From Dehalococcoidia bacterium (GTDB taxonomy: Bacteria; Chloroflexota; Dehalococcoidia; Tepidiformales; Tepidiformaceae), in assembly GCA_020850615.1 (NCBI GenBank), contig JADZEI010000038.1, positions 177,456-241,455 on the forward strand: 64,000 nucleotides of DNA, read 5' to 3'. Below, piece after piece: positions 7,840 to 16,520 of the stretch. Each line of letters starts with the position of its first letter. Positions within the stretch are counted from its first letter, which is position 1. The notes below the pieces were generated by a model. That model worked only from the letters and a program-made list of their open reading frames with translations, was not told the origin of the DNA and made no database searches. The translations under genes and the position numbers were made by a program.

Positions 7840-8786
7840 ACGGCTACATCGCTCGCCGCGGCTTCGCCATGGTGCCGACCCTGTTCGGCATCGTGACGCT
7901 GGTCTTCCTGATGATCCGGCTCATCCCCGGTGACCCGGCGGCGGCGGTGGGTGGCGAAGGCCTTGGGGAGGAGGCGCTCGCGGCACTTCGCGAGCGCCTG
8001 GGCGTCAACGGCTCGATCCCCGGGCAGTACGCCACCTATCTCGCGGACCTGGTGCGCTTCGACCTCGGCAAGTCCATCCACACGGGCCTGCCCGTCACCG
8101 AGCTCATCAGCGACGCCCTGCCGGTCACCGTCGCGGTCGCGCTCCTGAGCGTGGTGATGGGGACGCTGATCGCGGTGCCCGTGGGCGCCGTCGCCGCCTA
8201 TGCCCGTTCGAAGGGCAAGGTGGCGGCGGACCAGGGGCTCACCGGGTTCGCGATGGGTGTCGACACGATGCCGCCGTTCTGGGTGGCGCTGGTACTGATC
8301 CTGGTGTTCTCGCTACACCTGAAGTGGTTCCCCGTGAGCGGGCCGATCGAGTGGACCGACCCGGTCGCGGCGACAAAGCGGCTCTTCCTGCCGGTGGTCG
8401 TGCTCGGCGTCGCCCAGGTCGCTTCGGTCGCGCGGGTGACGCGCACCGCGGTCCTCGACGCGCTCCAGGACGACTACGTCCGGACGGCGCGGGCGCTGGG
8501 GACGCCGGAGACGGTCGTGCTGTTCAAGCACGCGCTTCGCAACTCGGCGCTGCCGGTGGTCACGATCACCGGGCTGAGCGTGGGCCGGCTGCTCGGCGGC
8601 ACCGTCATCATCGAGAACATCTTCAGCATCCCGGGCATGGGCACCGCGCTCGTGCAGGGCATCAACAGCCGGGACTACCCGATTGTCCAGGGCGTGATCC
8701 TGGTCTTCGCCCTGCTGTTCATCCTCGTCAACTTCGCCACGGACCTCGTCTACACCCGCGTAGACCCGCGCGTCCGCTTCGGCTAA
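7836..8786 (+). CDS. ABC transporter permease, DppB type
   Basis: A 316-residue inner-membrane permease. The ATG overlaps the stop of the binding-protein gene by four bases. N-terminal helix MVPTLFGIVTLVFLMIRL is followed by the family signature LIPGDPAAAVGG, and about six helices in all. The EAA loop that contacts the ATPase is present around residues 205-235 (DYVRTARALGTPETVVLFKHALRNS, split here as DYVRTARALG and VVLFKHALRNS). The end LVYTRVDPRVRFG is typical of the family. It pairs with the permease encoded at 8809-9701. Confidence 0.93.
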   Translation: MNGYIARRGFAMVPTLFGIVTLVFLMIRLIPGDPAAAVGGEGLGEEALAALRERLGVNGSIPGQYATYLADLVRFDLGKSIHTGLPVTELISDALPVTVAVALLSVVMGTLIAVPVGAVAAYARSKGKVAADQGLTGFAMGVDTMPPFWVALVLILVFSLHLKWFPVSGPIEWTDPVAATKRLFLPVVVLGVAQVASVARVTRTAVLDALQDDYVRTARALGTPETVVLFKHALRNSALPVVTITGLSVGRLLGGTVIIENIFSIPGMGTALVQGINSRDYPIVQGVILVFALLFILVNFATDLVYTRVDPRVRFG

Positions 8787-8808
8787 CAGCTCACCAGGGG
8801 GAGAGGCC

Positions 8809-9701
8809 ATGCAGTACTCGGTCGAGGCCAACGTCCGCAGGGGGGCAGGTTCGCGGATGCCGAACCTGCGCCTGCCGGCGTTCCGGAAGTTCTTCGGGAA
8901 CATGAACAACCTGGCGGGGGCGGCCATCCTCGTGCCGATCGTCCTGCTGGCGATCACCGCGCCCTGGCTGCCGATCGCGGATCCGCTGAAGCCGGACCTC
9001 CGGGCGACGCTCGATTCGCCCTCGGCCGGGCACTTCTTCGGCACCGACAAGCTCGGCCGCGACATCTTCAGCCGGACGCTCTCCGGCCTGCGGGTCTCGC
9101 TCTTCGTCGGCTTCTCGGCAGCTGGCATCGCCCTCGCCGGTGCGGGATGCTTATCGGCACCATCTCCGGCTTCGCCGGCAAGACCGCGGACACGATCATC
9201 TCCGCGATCATCGACGTCTTCCTCGCGTTCCCGTCGTTGCTGCTGGCGATCGGCGTGGTCGCGATCTTCGGGCCCGGGCTGCCGCAGGTCATCGCGGCGC
9301 TCGCGATCGCCGACACGCCGCGGGCCATCCGGCTACAGCGGTCGCTCACGCTGGGGCTGAAGTCGCGGACGTACATGGACGCCGCGCGCATGGCATCGGC
9401 GCCGACCTGGTGGATGCTCATCCGCCACGTGGTGCCGAACACCATCGCGCCGATGGTTGTGGTCGCGAGCATTTACGCCTCGAACGCGATCCTGGCGGAG
9501 GCGGCGCTGAGCTTCCTCGGGCTCGGGCTCGTGCCGCCGGACCCGTCGCTCGGCAACCTCGTGAGCGAGGGCCGGCAGTACCTCCAGGACGCGTGGTGGA
9601 TCTCGACGATCCCGGGGCTGGTCATCGCCCTGGTCTCGATCAGCCTGCACCTGTTCTCGGACGGCATCCGCGAACATCTCGACCCGCGGCTCGGCGTGTA
9701 G
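8809..9701 (+). pseudogene. ABC transporter permease, DppC type, interrupted by a single-base frameshift
   Basis: The first frame (8809 to about 9146) encodes the N-terminal helix and the HFFGTDKLGRDIFSR signature. The rest, from about 9147, continues one frame over with MLIGTISGFAGK, the EAA loop, and LSFLGLGLVPPDPSLGN, ending HLDPRLGV. One base is missing near the GGG at 9144-9146; adding one G restores an uninterrupted 297-residue protein. Both halves are well conserved and all other transporter genes are intact, so this is probably a sequencing or assembly error, or a very recent mutation. As written, the transporter would lack its second permease. Confidence 0.85.
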
Positions 9702-9712
9702 GAGGAGAGCTC

Positions 9713-10762
9713 ATGGCGCTCATGATGAAAGCACCCCAAGCGGCCCGGACCGCACCAACCCCCGGCGCGGGCACGCTCCTTGAAGTCCAGGACCTCGCGG
9801 TCGAATTCCACGCCCGGCGCGGCATCGTCAAGGCGGTCGACGGCGTGTCGTTCACGCTCGAAGCGGGCGAGCGGCTCGCGATCGTCGGCGAGAGCGGCTC
9901 GGGCAAGAGCGTGATGTCGATGTCGCTGCTTCAGCTCGTCGCCCACCCCGGCCGCATCGTCCGGGGGAGCGCGATGCTGAACGGCAAGGACCTGCTCGCG
10001 CTCCAGGGCAAGGCCCTGCGCGATGTGCGCGGCGCCGACGTGACGATGGTCTTCCAGGACCCAATGACGGCGCTGAACCCGGTGCTGCGCGTCGCCGACC
10101 AGGTGATGGCGCCGCTCCGGCGGCACCTCGGGCTCGGCCCAGAGGAGGCCCGCCGCCGGGCCGTGGAGTCGCTCACCCGCGTGGGCATCCCGGATGCCGA
10201 ACGTAACCTTGACGCCTACCCGCACGAGCTCTCGGGCGGCATGCGGCAACGCGTGCTGATCGCGATGGCGGTCGCCTGCGAACCACGGCTGCTCATCGCC
10301 GATGAGCCGACGACCGCGCTCGACGTGACGATCCAGGCGCAGATCGTCGAGCTCCTCCGGGGCATCTCGGACCAGCTCGGCACCGCCGTCATGTTCGTGA
10401 CGCACGACATGGGCCTCGTCGCCCGGTTCGCGCACCGCGTGGCCGTGATGTACGCCGGCCGGATCGTGGAGGTCGGCCCGGTCCGCGAGATCTTCGCGAA
10501 CCCGCGGCACCCCTACACGCGCGGCCTCCTCGCCTCCATCCCGGCGATCGACGGCGAGAAGCCCGAGCGCCTCCTGCAGATCGACGGCACACCGCCGGAC
10601 CTGGCGGCGCTGCCGGCGGGGTGCGCGTTCGCAGCGCGCTGCCCGGTGGCCGTCGGGCACTGCACGGTCGAACGCCCCCCACTCGCACGGCTCGAGCCGA
10701 ACCACTCGGCGGCGTGCTGGCGCGCGAGCGCAACCACCGCACCGGAGGTCATCCATGCCTGA
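9713..10762 (+). CDS. ABC transporter ATP-binding protein, OppD/DppD type
   Basis: A 349-residue ATPase starting at ATG 9713 after GGAGGAG. Walker A GESGSGKS (about residues 62-69), signature LSGGMRQRV, Walker [13 protein letters not shown] and H-loop FVTHDMG are all intact. The C-terminal oligopeptide extension carries the Cys pattern found in OppD ([14 protein letters not shown]), which may bind an iron-sulfur cluster or metal as in DppD homologues. It overlaps the next ATPase gene by eight bases, consistent with coupled translation of the two subunits. Confidence 0.95.
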   Translation: MALMMKAPQAARTAPTPGAGTLLEVQDLAVEFHARRGIVKAVDGVSFTLEAGERLAIVGESGSGKSVMSMSLLQLVAHPGRIVRGSAMLNGKDLLALQGKALRDVRGADVTMVFQDPMTALNPVLRVADQVMAPLRRHLGLGPEEARRRAVESLTRVGIPDAERNLDAYPHELSGGMRQRVLIAMAVACEPRLLIADEPTTALDVTIQAQIVELLRGISDQLGTAVMFVTHDMGLVARFAHRVAVMYAGRIVEVGPVREIFANPRHPYTRGLLASIPAIDGEKPERLLQIDGTPPDLAALPAGCAFAARCPVAVGHCTVERPPLARLEPNHSAACWRASATTAPEVIHA

Positions 10763-11744
10763 TGTCGCAACGACCCGGCCGCTGCTCGAGGTTTCGAACC
10801 TCACGAAGCACTTCTTCAAGAACAACGGCCTGTTCGGCGGGAACACCAGCGTCGTCCGCGCGGTGGATGGCGTCGACCTGAAGCTGCATCGCGGCAAGAC
10901 GCTCGGGCTCGTCGGCGAAAGCGGCTGCGGGAAGACGACCACCGGCCGCATGCTCGTCCGGCTGGAAGCGCCGACCGCCGGGGGCATCGTCCTCGGTAAC
11001 TCGGACTACTCGCGCGTCACCGGCAGCGACCTCCGCGCGTACCGCCGGCGCGTGCAGATGGTGTTCCAGGACCCGATGGCCTCGCTCGACCCGAAGATGA
11101 CGGTGCGGGCATCGATCGGGGAGCCGCTGAACGTCATGCGCATCGGTTCCCGGAAGGGACGCTCGGAACGCGTTCAGGACCTCCTGGACAAGGTCGGCCT
11201 GGCGCCCGAGATGGCGGACCGCTACCCGCACCAGCTCTCCGGGGGCCAGCGGCAGCGCGTCGGGATCGCCCGGGCCCTCGCCCTCCAGCCGGACATCATC
11301 GTGGCGGACGAGCCGACCTCCGCGCTCGACGTCTCGGTGCGGGCGCAGGTGGTGAACCTGCTGAAGGACCTCCAGGAGGAGCTCGGCGTCAGCTTCGTGT
11401 TCATCTCGCACGACCTTTCGACCGTGCGGTACATCTCCCACGACGTGGCCGTGATGTACCTCGGCAAGATCGTCGAGCGGGCGCCCTCGGAGGAGCTGTT
11501 CCGGGCGCCGCTGCACCCGTACACGAAGGCGCTGCTGGCGGCCGTGCCGGTGCCCGACCCCGTCCTGGAGGCGAAGCGGCAGGTCATCCTCCTCGATGGC
11601 GAGCTGCCGAGCCCGTCGAACCCGCCGGCCGGCTGCCGGTTCAACACGCGGTGCCCGCTCGCGACGGCGAGGTGCCGGACCGAGGAGCCGGTGCTCCAGG
11701 AGTATGCTCCCGGGCACGTGGCCGCCTGCCACGCGATCGGCTAG
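10755..11744 (+). CDS. ABC transporter ATP-binding protein, OppF/DppF type
   Basis: A 329-residue ATPase. Walker A GESGCGKT, signature LSGGQRQRV, Walker [13 protein letters not shown] and the H-loop FISHDLS are readable, and the C-terminal Cys-containing extension ([14 protein letters not shown]) is present. OppF proteins pair with OppD to drive import. It is the last gene of the transporter operon and is followed directly by a strong 14-bp hairpin at 11753-11796. Confidence 0.95.
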   Translation: MPDVATTRPLLEVSNLTKHFFKNNGLFGGNTSVVRAVDGVDLKLHRGKTLGLVGESGCGKTTTGRMLVRLEAPTAGGIVLGNSDYSRVTGSDLRAYRRRVQMVFQDPMASLDPKMTVRASIGEPLNVMRIGSRKGRSERVQDLLDKVGLAPEMADRYPHQLSGGQRQRVGIARALALQPDIIVADEPTSALDVSVRAQVVNLLKDLQEELGVSFVFISHDLSTVRYISHDVAVMYLGKIVERAPSEELFRAPLHPYTKALLAAVPVPDPVLEAKRQVILLDGELPSPSNPPAGCRFNTRCPLATARCRTEEPVLQEYAPGHVAACHAIG

Positions 11745-11752
11745 CGCCAACC

Positions 11753-11796
11753 CCGCGCGCTCCCTCCGGGCACAGCGTCCGCGAGGGAGCGCGCGG
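11753..11796 (+). terminator. Terminator hairpin after the ABC transporter operon
   Basis: Perfect 14-bp stem (11753-11766 with 11783-11796, CCGCGCGCTCCCTC and its complement) and a 16-base loop, 9 bases after the last ATPase stop. No T-tract is seen, which is usual for this G+C-rich genome. Confidence 0.7.
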
Positions 11797-11859
11797 TACC
11801 ATTCCGGGGCCTCGAACACGCAATGGCCGGCGGCGGGCTGGCCGGGGAGGGGTGCGTCC

Positions 11860-13173
11860 ATGACCGTCGCGACGGAGGCGGGCGGCGGAGAGCCGTCGCT
11901 CGCCCGGCGCATCGCCCGGCGGCAGTTCTCGTCGCTGGCCGAATACAACTACCGCGTCTTCTTCATCGGCCAGGCCATCTCGCAAATCGGGAGCTGGATG
12001 CAGACGGTCGGGCAGGGCTGGCTCGTCCTTCAGCTCACCGGATCGCCGACCGCGCTCGGCGTGGTCACGATGCTACAGTTCCTGCCGTTCACGCTGCTGT
12101 CCCTGGTTGGCGGCGTGCTGGCGGATCGGCTGCCCAAGCGGCGGACGCTCATCGCGGTCCAGCTCTTCGCGACGCTCCAGGCGGTCGTGCTCTCGGCGAT
12201 CGTGATCGCAGACGTGGTCCAGACCTGGCACGTCTACGTGCTCGCCTTCCTCCTGGGCACGACCAACGCAATCGAGCGGCCGACGCGCCAGAGCTTCTTC
12301 TCGGAGCTGGTCTCGAAGGAAAGGCTGGTCAACGCGGTGGCGCTCAATTCGAGCGTGCTCAACGTCGCGCGTATCGTCGGGCCGGCGCTCGGTGGCGTGG
12401 TCATCGCGCTGTTCGGCGTCGAAGGCACGTTCGTCCTGAACGCGGTGAGCTTCATGGCGGTGGTGTGCGGCTACTTCCTGATGCAGCCGGCGCGGTTCTA
12501 CCCACCGCGGCGCCGGGCGAGCTCCGGGAACATCGCCGCCCAGATCGGCGAGGGCATCCGCTTTGCCGCGACGGCGCCGCAGACCGCGTTCATCCTCATG
12601 CTGGTCGCGTTCATCGGGATGTTCGGCTACAACTTCAACGTCGTCATCCCGCTCGTCGCGCGGTTCGTCCTGGAGGCGGGGCCGGAGCGGTTCGGCCTGC
12701 TGAGCAGCTTCCTCGGAGCCGGCGCGCTCGTCTCGGCGTTCACGATCGCGGGGGCGGGGAGCCGCTCGCCACGGTTCATGGTGGGCGCCGGGCTCGTGTT
12801 CGGGGCGAGCATGTGCCTGCTGGCGGCCTCGGAGTGGTACTGGCTCTCGGGCGCGGTGCTGTTCGGCCTCGGGCTGTCCGGGGCGGCGCTCATGACGGCT
12901 GCAAACACCACGCTCCAGCTGGGCGCGCCGGACGAGTTCCGCGGCCGGATCATCAGCATCTTCATCCTGCTGCAGGCCGGCTCGACCCCCATCGGCGGGT
13001 TCATCACCGGCACCTTGAGCGACGCGTTCGGCGTGCAGCGAGCACTCCTGGTGAACGGCGCGCTTTGCCTGGCCGGTGTGGTGGTGGCCGTCCTCTATCG
13101 CGCGAACGCGGCCAGCCGGGCCCAGCTCCGCGCCGATGCCCTCCCCCCGGCCGTCCCGGACGAAGCCGCCTGA
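11860..13173 (+). CDS. MFS transporter, DHA3/EntS type
   Basis: A 437-residue major facilitator starting at ATG 11860 after GGGGAGGGG. The N-terminal motif NYRVFFIGQAISQIGSWMQTV, with QLTGSPTALG after it, and the loop motif GGVLADRLPKRR identify the drug-exporter DHA3 group (EntS/enterobactin exporter-like). Twelve hydrophobic helices are visible. Members export siderophores, macrolides or metabolites; no siderophore gene is nearby, so the role is open. It is monocistronic, between two terminator-type hairpins. Confidence 0.88.
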   Translation: MTVATEAGGGEPSLARRIARRQFSSLAEYNYRVFFIGQAISQIGSWMQTVGQGWLVLQLTGSPTALGVVTMLQFLPFTLLSLVGGVLADRLPKRRTLIAVQLFATLQAVVLSAIVIADVVQTWHVYVLAFLLGTTNAIERPTRQSFFSELVSKERLVNAVALNSSVLNVARIVGPALGGVVIALFGVEGTFVLNAVSFMAVVCGYFLMQPARFYPPRRRASSGNIAAQIGEGIRFAATAPQTAFILMLVAFIGMFGYNFNVVIPLVARFVLEAGPERFGLLSSFLGAGALVSAFTIAGAGSRSPRFMVGAGLVFGASMCLLAASEWYWLSGAVLFGLGLSGAALMTAANTTLQLGAPDEFRGRIISIFILLQAGSTPIGGFITGTLSDAFGVQRALLVNGALCLAGVVVAVLYRANAASRAQLRADALPPAVPDEAA

Positions 13174-13200
13174 CCCTTCGCGGCGGTTCGTACACGAAGC

Positions 13201-13224
13201 GGCCCCGGGACATCTCCCGGGGCC
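13201..13224. terminator. Bidirectional terminator hairpin
   Basis: Perfect 10-bp stem GGCCCCGGGA/TCCCGGGGCC with CATC loop, placed 27 bases after the MFS stop and 26 bases after the convergent amidase stop. Confidence 0.75.
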
Positions 13225-13250
13225 GTTACCGTGTGCCTGGTGCGTTGGTG

Positions 13251-14733
13251 CTACGACAGCGGTGGCGTGCTCGCCGGGGGCACCCGGTGGTGCGTCGCCT
13301 GTTCGTAGGCGTAGGCGAACTTCACCATGTCGGGGTCCGAGAACGGCCGCCCCAGGAACGTGATCCCGACCGGCAGACCCGACGCCGTGAACCCGGCGGG
13401 CACGCTCAACGACGGCACGTCCCAGAGGAACGTGTTCAGGTGCGGCGCGCCCTTCATGTTCACGTAGGGCGGGTTCACGCCCTCAGAGATGAGCGTCGCG
13501 GTGTGCTCGACCGTCTTGTGGACGATGGCGTCGAGCTGGTTGTCGGCCATGACCTTCATCAGGTTGTTCATGAGCTGCTCGCGGGCGCGCAGGTACGCGT
13601 AGTGGGCGTCCGGGCTGGCCGCGCGGACACCGCGCATGCGCCGCCGCTCCATGACCTGGGCGTAGACCGGGTGCTCCATCATCTCGGCCTGCGACGCGAA
13701 GGGCGGGTTCGCGCTGCGCGTCATCCACTCGTCGAACTCGGCGCTGCCGCCATCGCCGGCCCGCTTCGCCAGCAGCTCGCACATGTCCGGGATGACGATG
13801 GGGTCGACGATGACGGCGCCCGCCGCCGCGAGGTCGGCCATGGCGCGGTCGAAGACGCAGCCCACCTGCGCGAAGTCGTCGGAGTCCGGCTCCGAATTCG
13901 GCGCCATGACCTCGCGGATGATGCCGATGCGTGCGCCCTGCAGGGCCCCGGCATCGAGCGACGCCGCGAAGCTCGCAGGCAGCCGGCCGACGCCGTAGGC
14001 GGTGACCGGGTCCTCGGCGTCGTAGCCCGTCATCACGTCGAGCAGCTTCGCGAGGTCGGTGACGGTCCGCGTCATGGGGCCGAGCGAGCCGCCGCGGCCG
14101 GGGCCGCCACCCCACGTCCCGGCGCGGCTGACCACGCCCGCCGAGGGCCGCATGCCCACGACGCAGTTCCAGCCCGACGGGCGGCGGATCGAGGCGTAGC
14201 CCTCCTGGCCGACCGCGATCGCGGCGAAGTTCGCGGAGACGGCGGCGCCGGGCCCGCCCGAGGAGCCGCCGGCGGTGCGTTCGAGGTCGTACGGGTTCCG
14301 GGTGGAGCCGAAGAGCGTCCCGTGCGTGTCGCCGCCGCCCAGCTCGCCAAGCGTCGCCTTCGCGAGAAGGATCGCCCCGGCCTCGCGCAACTTCGTGGTT
14401 ACGAAGGCGTCGCGGTCGGGGAAGTAGTCCTTGAAGATGACCGATCCGAGCGTCGTCGGCATCCCCTTGGCGTCCATCTGGTCCTTGAGGATGACTGGGA
14501 TGCCGTGGAGCGGGCCGGCCGGGGCCGGATGCCGCGTACGCCGCATCGAGCCGGTCGGCGTCGTGGAGCGCTTGCGGGTTCACCGTGATGATCGAGTTGA
14601 TGGCCGGCCCGGCTTTGTCGTAGGCCTCGATCCGCTGGAGGTAGTGCTCGGTGAGCTGGCGCGCGGTCAGCTCACCCGAGGCGAAGGCGGCGTGGATGGC
14701 CGCGATGGTGGTCTCGTTGACGTCGAACGGCAT
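13251..14733 (-). pseudogene. Amidase-signature family enzyme, interrupted by a single-base frameshift
   Basis: The N-terminal part ([10 protein letters not shown], start ATG 14733, with AAGGGG upstream) and the body from about 14520 down are in different frames. The body contains the amidase signature: Lys in [11 protein letters not shown], the glycine-serine core [14 protein letters not shown] (cis-Ser and nucleophile Ser) and the [11 protein letters not shown] region. One extra C in the run at 14521-14524 accounts for the shift; removing it gives a continuous 493-residue protein of normal family length. Amidase-signature enzymes hydrolyse carboxamides to acid and ammonia. A CTGCT-N2-AGCAG operator lies 32 bases upstream of the start, linking it to the hydrolase genes at 2.7-6.1 kb. 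Confidence 0.85.
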
Positions 14734-14764
14734 AGATCCCCTTTCCGAGATGTCCCGCTGTTGT

Positions 14765-14776
14765 CTGCTACAGCAG
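14765..14776. promoter_or_regulatory. Palindromic operator CTGCT-AC-AGCAG (site 3)
   Basis: Perfect arms CTGCT/AGCAG. Read on the minus strand the context is ATACCTGCTGTAGCAGAC, which matches sites 1 and 2 nearly base for base (ACCTGCT-N2-RGCAGAY). It lies immediately upstream of the amidase start, where a bound repressor would block transcription. Confidence 0.6.
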
Positions 14777-14857
14777 GTATTCTTCGGCAGGATCGGCGCG
14801 CCGCGTTTCGAGACGATGAAGTCCGGGCTAAGGTCGGGTTTCCGGCGCCTCGCGCCG

Positions 14858-15292
14858 TCAGGCGGGTTCGGCGACGAACACCGGGATTGTGCGCGTGGTG
14901 CGCTCCTGGTACTCGGCGTAGGGCGGGAAGGCGGCCACGGCGGCGGCCCAGAGCTGGGCGCGCTCGCCCTCGCCCTGCACTTCGCGGACGCGCATCGCGT
15001 GGACCTCGGTGCCATCGCGCACTTCGACGTCCGGGTTGGCGCGCAGGTTGTAGACCCAGACGGGGTTCTTCGGGGCGCCGCCCATGGAGCCCACCAGGAC
15101 ATAACGGTCACCGTCCTTGACCCGCATCAGCGGCGTCTTGCGGATGGCGCCCGACCTGCTGCCGGTGTTGGTCACGATGATCACGGGCATGCCGGTGTCG
15201 CGGAGGGTGGTGCCCTGCGTGCCGCCGGAGCCCTCGTACAATTCGACCTGCTCGCGGACCCACTGGATCGGACTCGGGATGTAATCGGCCAT
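14858..15292 (-). CDS. Deazaflavin (F420)-dependent nitroreductase/quinone reductase family protein
   Basis: A 144-residue split-barrel protein starting at ATG 15292 after AGGAGG. It matches the Ddn-like nitroreductase family: the motif [19 protein letters not shown] (residues about 37-55) binds the deazaflavin phosphate, and [18 protein letters not shown] (about 75-92) is the second signature. Members use F420H2 to reduce quinones or nitro compounds. No F420 biosynthesis gene is in the window. It reads in the same direction as the amidase, about 120 bases upstream of it, but the operator in between suggests separate control. Confidence 0.86.
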   Translation of the reverse strand: MADYIPSPIQWVREQVELYEGSGGTQGTTLRDTGMPVIIVTNTGSRSGAIRKTPLMRVKDGDRYVLVGSMGGAPKNPVWVYNLRANPDVEVRDGTEVHAMRVREVQGEGERAQLWAAAVAAFPPYAEYQERTTRTIPVFVAEPA

Positions 15293-15353
15293 GGATGCCT
15301 CCTGGAGCGATGCAGCAGATCCTACGCCACTCCGGGGCGGTAGACTGGAGGCG

Positions 15354-16274
15354 ATGCAGGAACCCCCGCCGGAGACGCCCGACCCGCCGGACAATCGCGT
15401 GGGCGACGCGGCTCGCTATGCCGTCACGTTGCCGGAGCGCGTCATCCGCGCGACCGCGGCCGCGGTGGGCGGCGGCGTGCACGAGACGGGCCAGCTCCTG
15501 CTCCCGCGGTTCGTGCGCCGGAGCCGCTTCTACGAGGTGACCGCGAAGAACGCGCTGCGCATCGCTGTCGAGCTGGTCGGCGGCGTCGAAGGCGGGAGTA
15601 CGCGCAGCGCGGACCCCGAGGCCCCGGCGGCGGGCCGGCTCGCGGTGAAGAAGGCGGCGGGCAACGCTGTCGAGATCGGGTCGATCGCCGCGTTCGGCTT
15701 CTCGCCACTCTGGCTGCTCGCCGCGGCCTCGGACGTGCTCAACGGCTCGCGGGTGTACCTGTCGACGCTGGAAGACGAGCTCGCCGCCGCGGGATACCTG
15801 GCCCAGGGCGTGCACTTCGGGTCGGTCGACCAGCTCCTGGGCGCGCTCCAGGGCGCCACGGGCACGACCGCCGGCGCGATCGACACACCGCCCGTGGAAA
15901 TCGCCGAGCTGCGCGCATCAATCTCCGAGCTGAAGGGCGACGTTGCCTCGCTGCCGACGCCGGCCGAGCTCGCCGGACTGTTCAACGGGCTGGTGCGCCT
16001 GGCCGTGGCCGAGCAACGCTCGCTGCTGATCGTGTCCTCCGGCATCGGCCTCGCGTTCGTCACATCTGCGCGGACCGTCTCGTCGCGGCATGTCATCGCC
16101 CCCTACCGGGAGGACTGGCAACCGCTGCGCGAAGAGGGGTTCGGCGCCTATGCCACGCGGGTGGCGGGGCCGTACCGCACCGCGATCACCGGCCACTTCC
16201 ACCGCGACCGGCGGACCTGGACGGAGCGCGTCCTGGCATGGCTGCGTGCGCGCTTCCTGCGCAAGCACCGTTAG
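15354..16274 (+). CDS. Hypothetical protein with amphipathic/hydrophobic segments
   Basis: A 306-residue protein, ATG 15354 after GGAG. I do not recognise the family. The N terminus is Pro-rich. A hydrophobic stretch IGSIAAFGFSPLWLLAAAS (residues about 104-122) could associate with the membrane. A Leu/Glu region (EIAELRASISELKGDVASL, about 181-199) has coiled-coil character. A second hydrophobic segment SLLIVSSGIGLAFVTSA lies near residues 222-238, and the C terminus is strongly basic (RARFLRKHR). It looks like a membrane-associated structural or anchoring protein. It diverges from the Ddn-like gene. Confidence 0.7.
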   Translation: MQEPPPETPDPPDNRVGDAARYAVTLPERVIRATAAAVGGGVHETGQLLLPRFVRRSRFYEVTAKNALRIAVELVGGVEGGSTRSADPEAPAAGRLAVKKAAGNAVEIGSIAAFGFSPLWLLAAASDVLNGSRVYLSTLEDELAAAGYLAQGVHFGSVDQLLGALQGATGTTAGAIDTPPVEIAELRASISELKGDVASLPTPAELAGLFNGLVRLAVAEQRSLLIVSSGIGLAFVTSARTVSSRHVIAPYREDWQPLREEGFGAYATRVAGPYRTAITGHFHRDRRTWTERVLAWLRARFLRKHR

Positions 16275-16467
16275 CGAGCCACCGCGACGAGCTGCCCGCC
16301 GGCGACGCGCCGCGCCTGCAGGCCGTCCGTAAACGCGCACGAACCCGGGTAATCCGAACGTCATTCCCGTGAAATAAGCCGGAAACAGGTCAGAAACCCC
16401 GACGTAACCACCGACTCCTAGCGTTGCCCTGTCTGCTGCACGTCTGCATGCGGCGTTGGGGCAGGCC

Positions 16468-16483
16468 CCACCGTTTCCGGTGG
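16468..16483 (+). promoter_or_regulatory. Leader stem-loop upstream of the ammonium transporter gene
   Basis: The spacer 16275-16520 has no gene. Near its end is a 6-bp stem CCACCG/CGGTGG with a TTTC loop, 37 bases before the amt start, in a region likely to be transcribed as leader. It could tune translation; no known riboswitch class was recognised. Confidence 0.3.
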
Positions 16484-16520
16484 AGATGATCCTGAGGAAT
16501 GAGCAACGGGGGTTCATTAG

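Noticed and set aside
9138..9150. Programmed ribosomal frameshifting in the dppC-type gene
   Set aside because: No slippery heptamer or downstream structure was recognised, and the permease family does not use frameshifting.
16275..16520. GlnR- or sigma-54-type control site upstream of amt
   Set aside because: GTAAC-like pieces occur (near 16402) but the spacing does not match a GlnR box, and no -24/-12 GG-GC pair was found.
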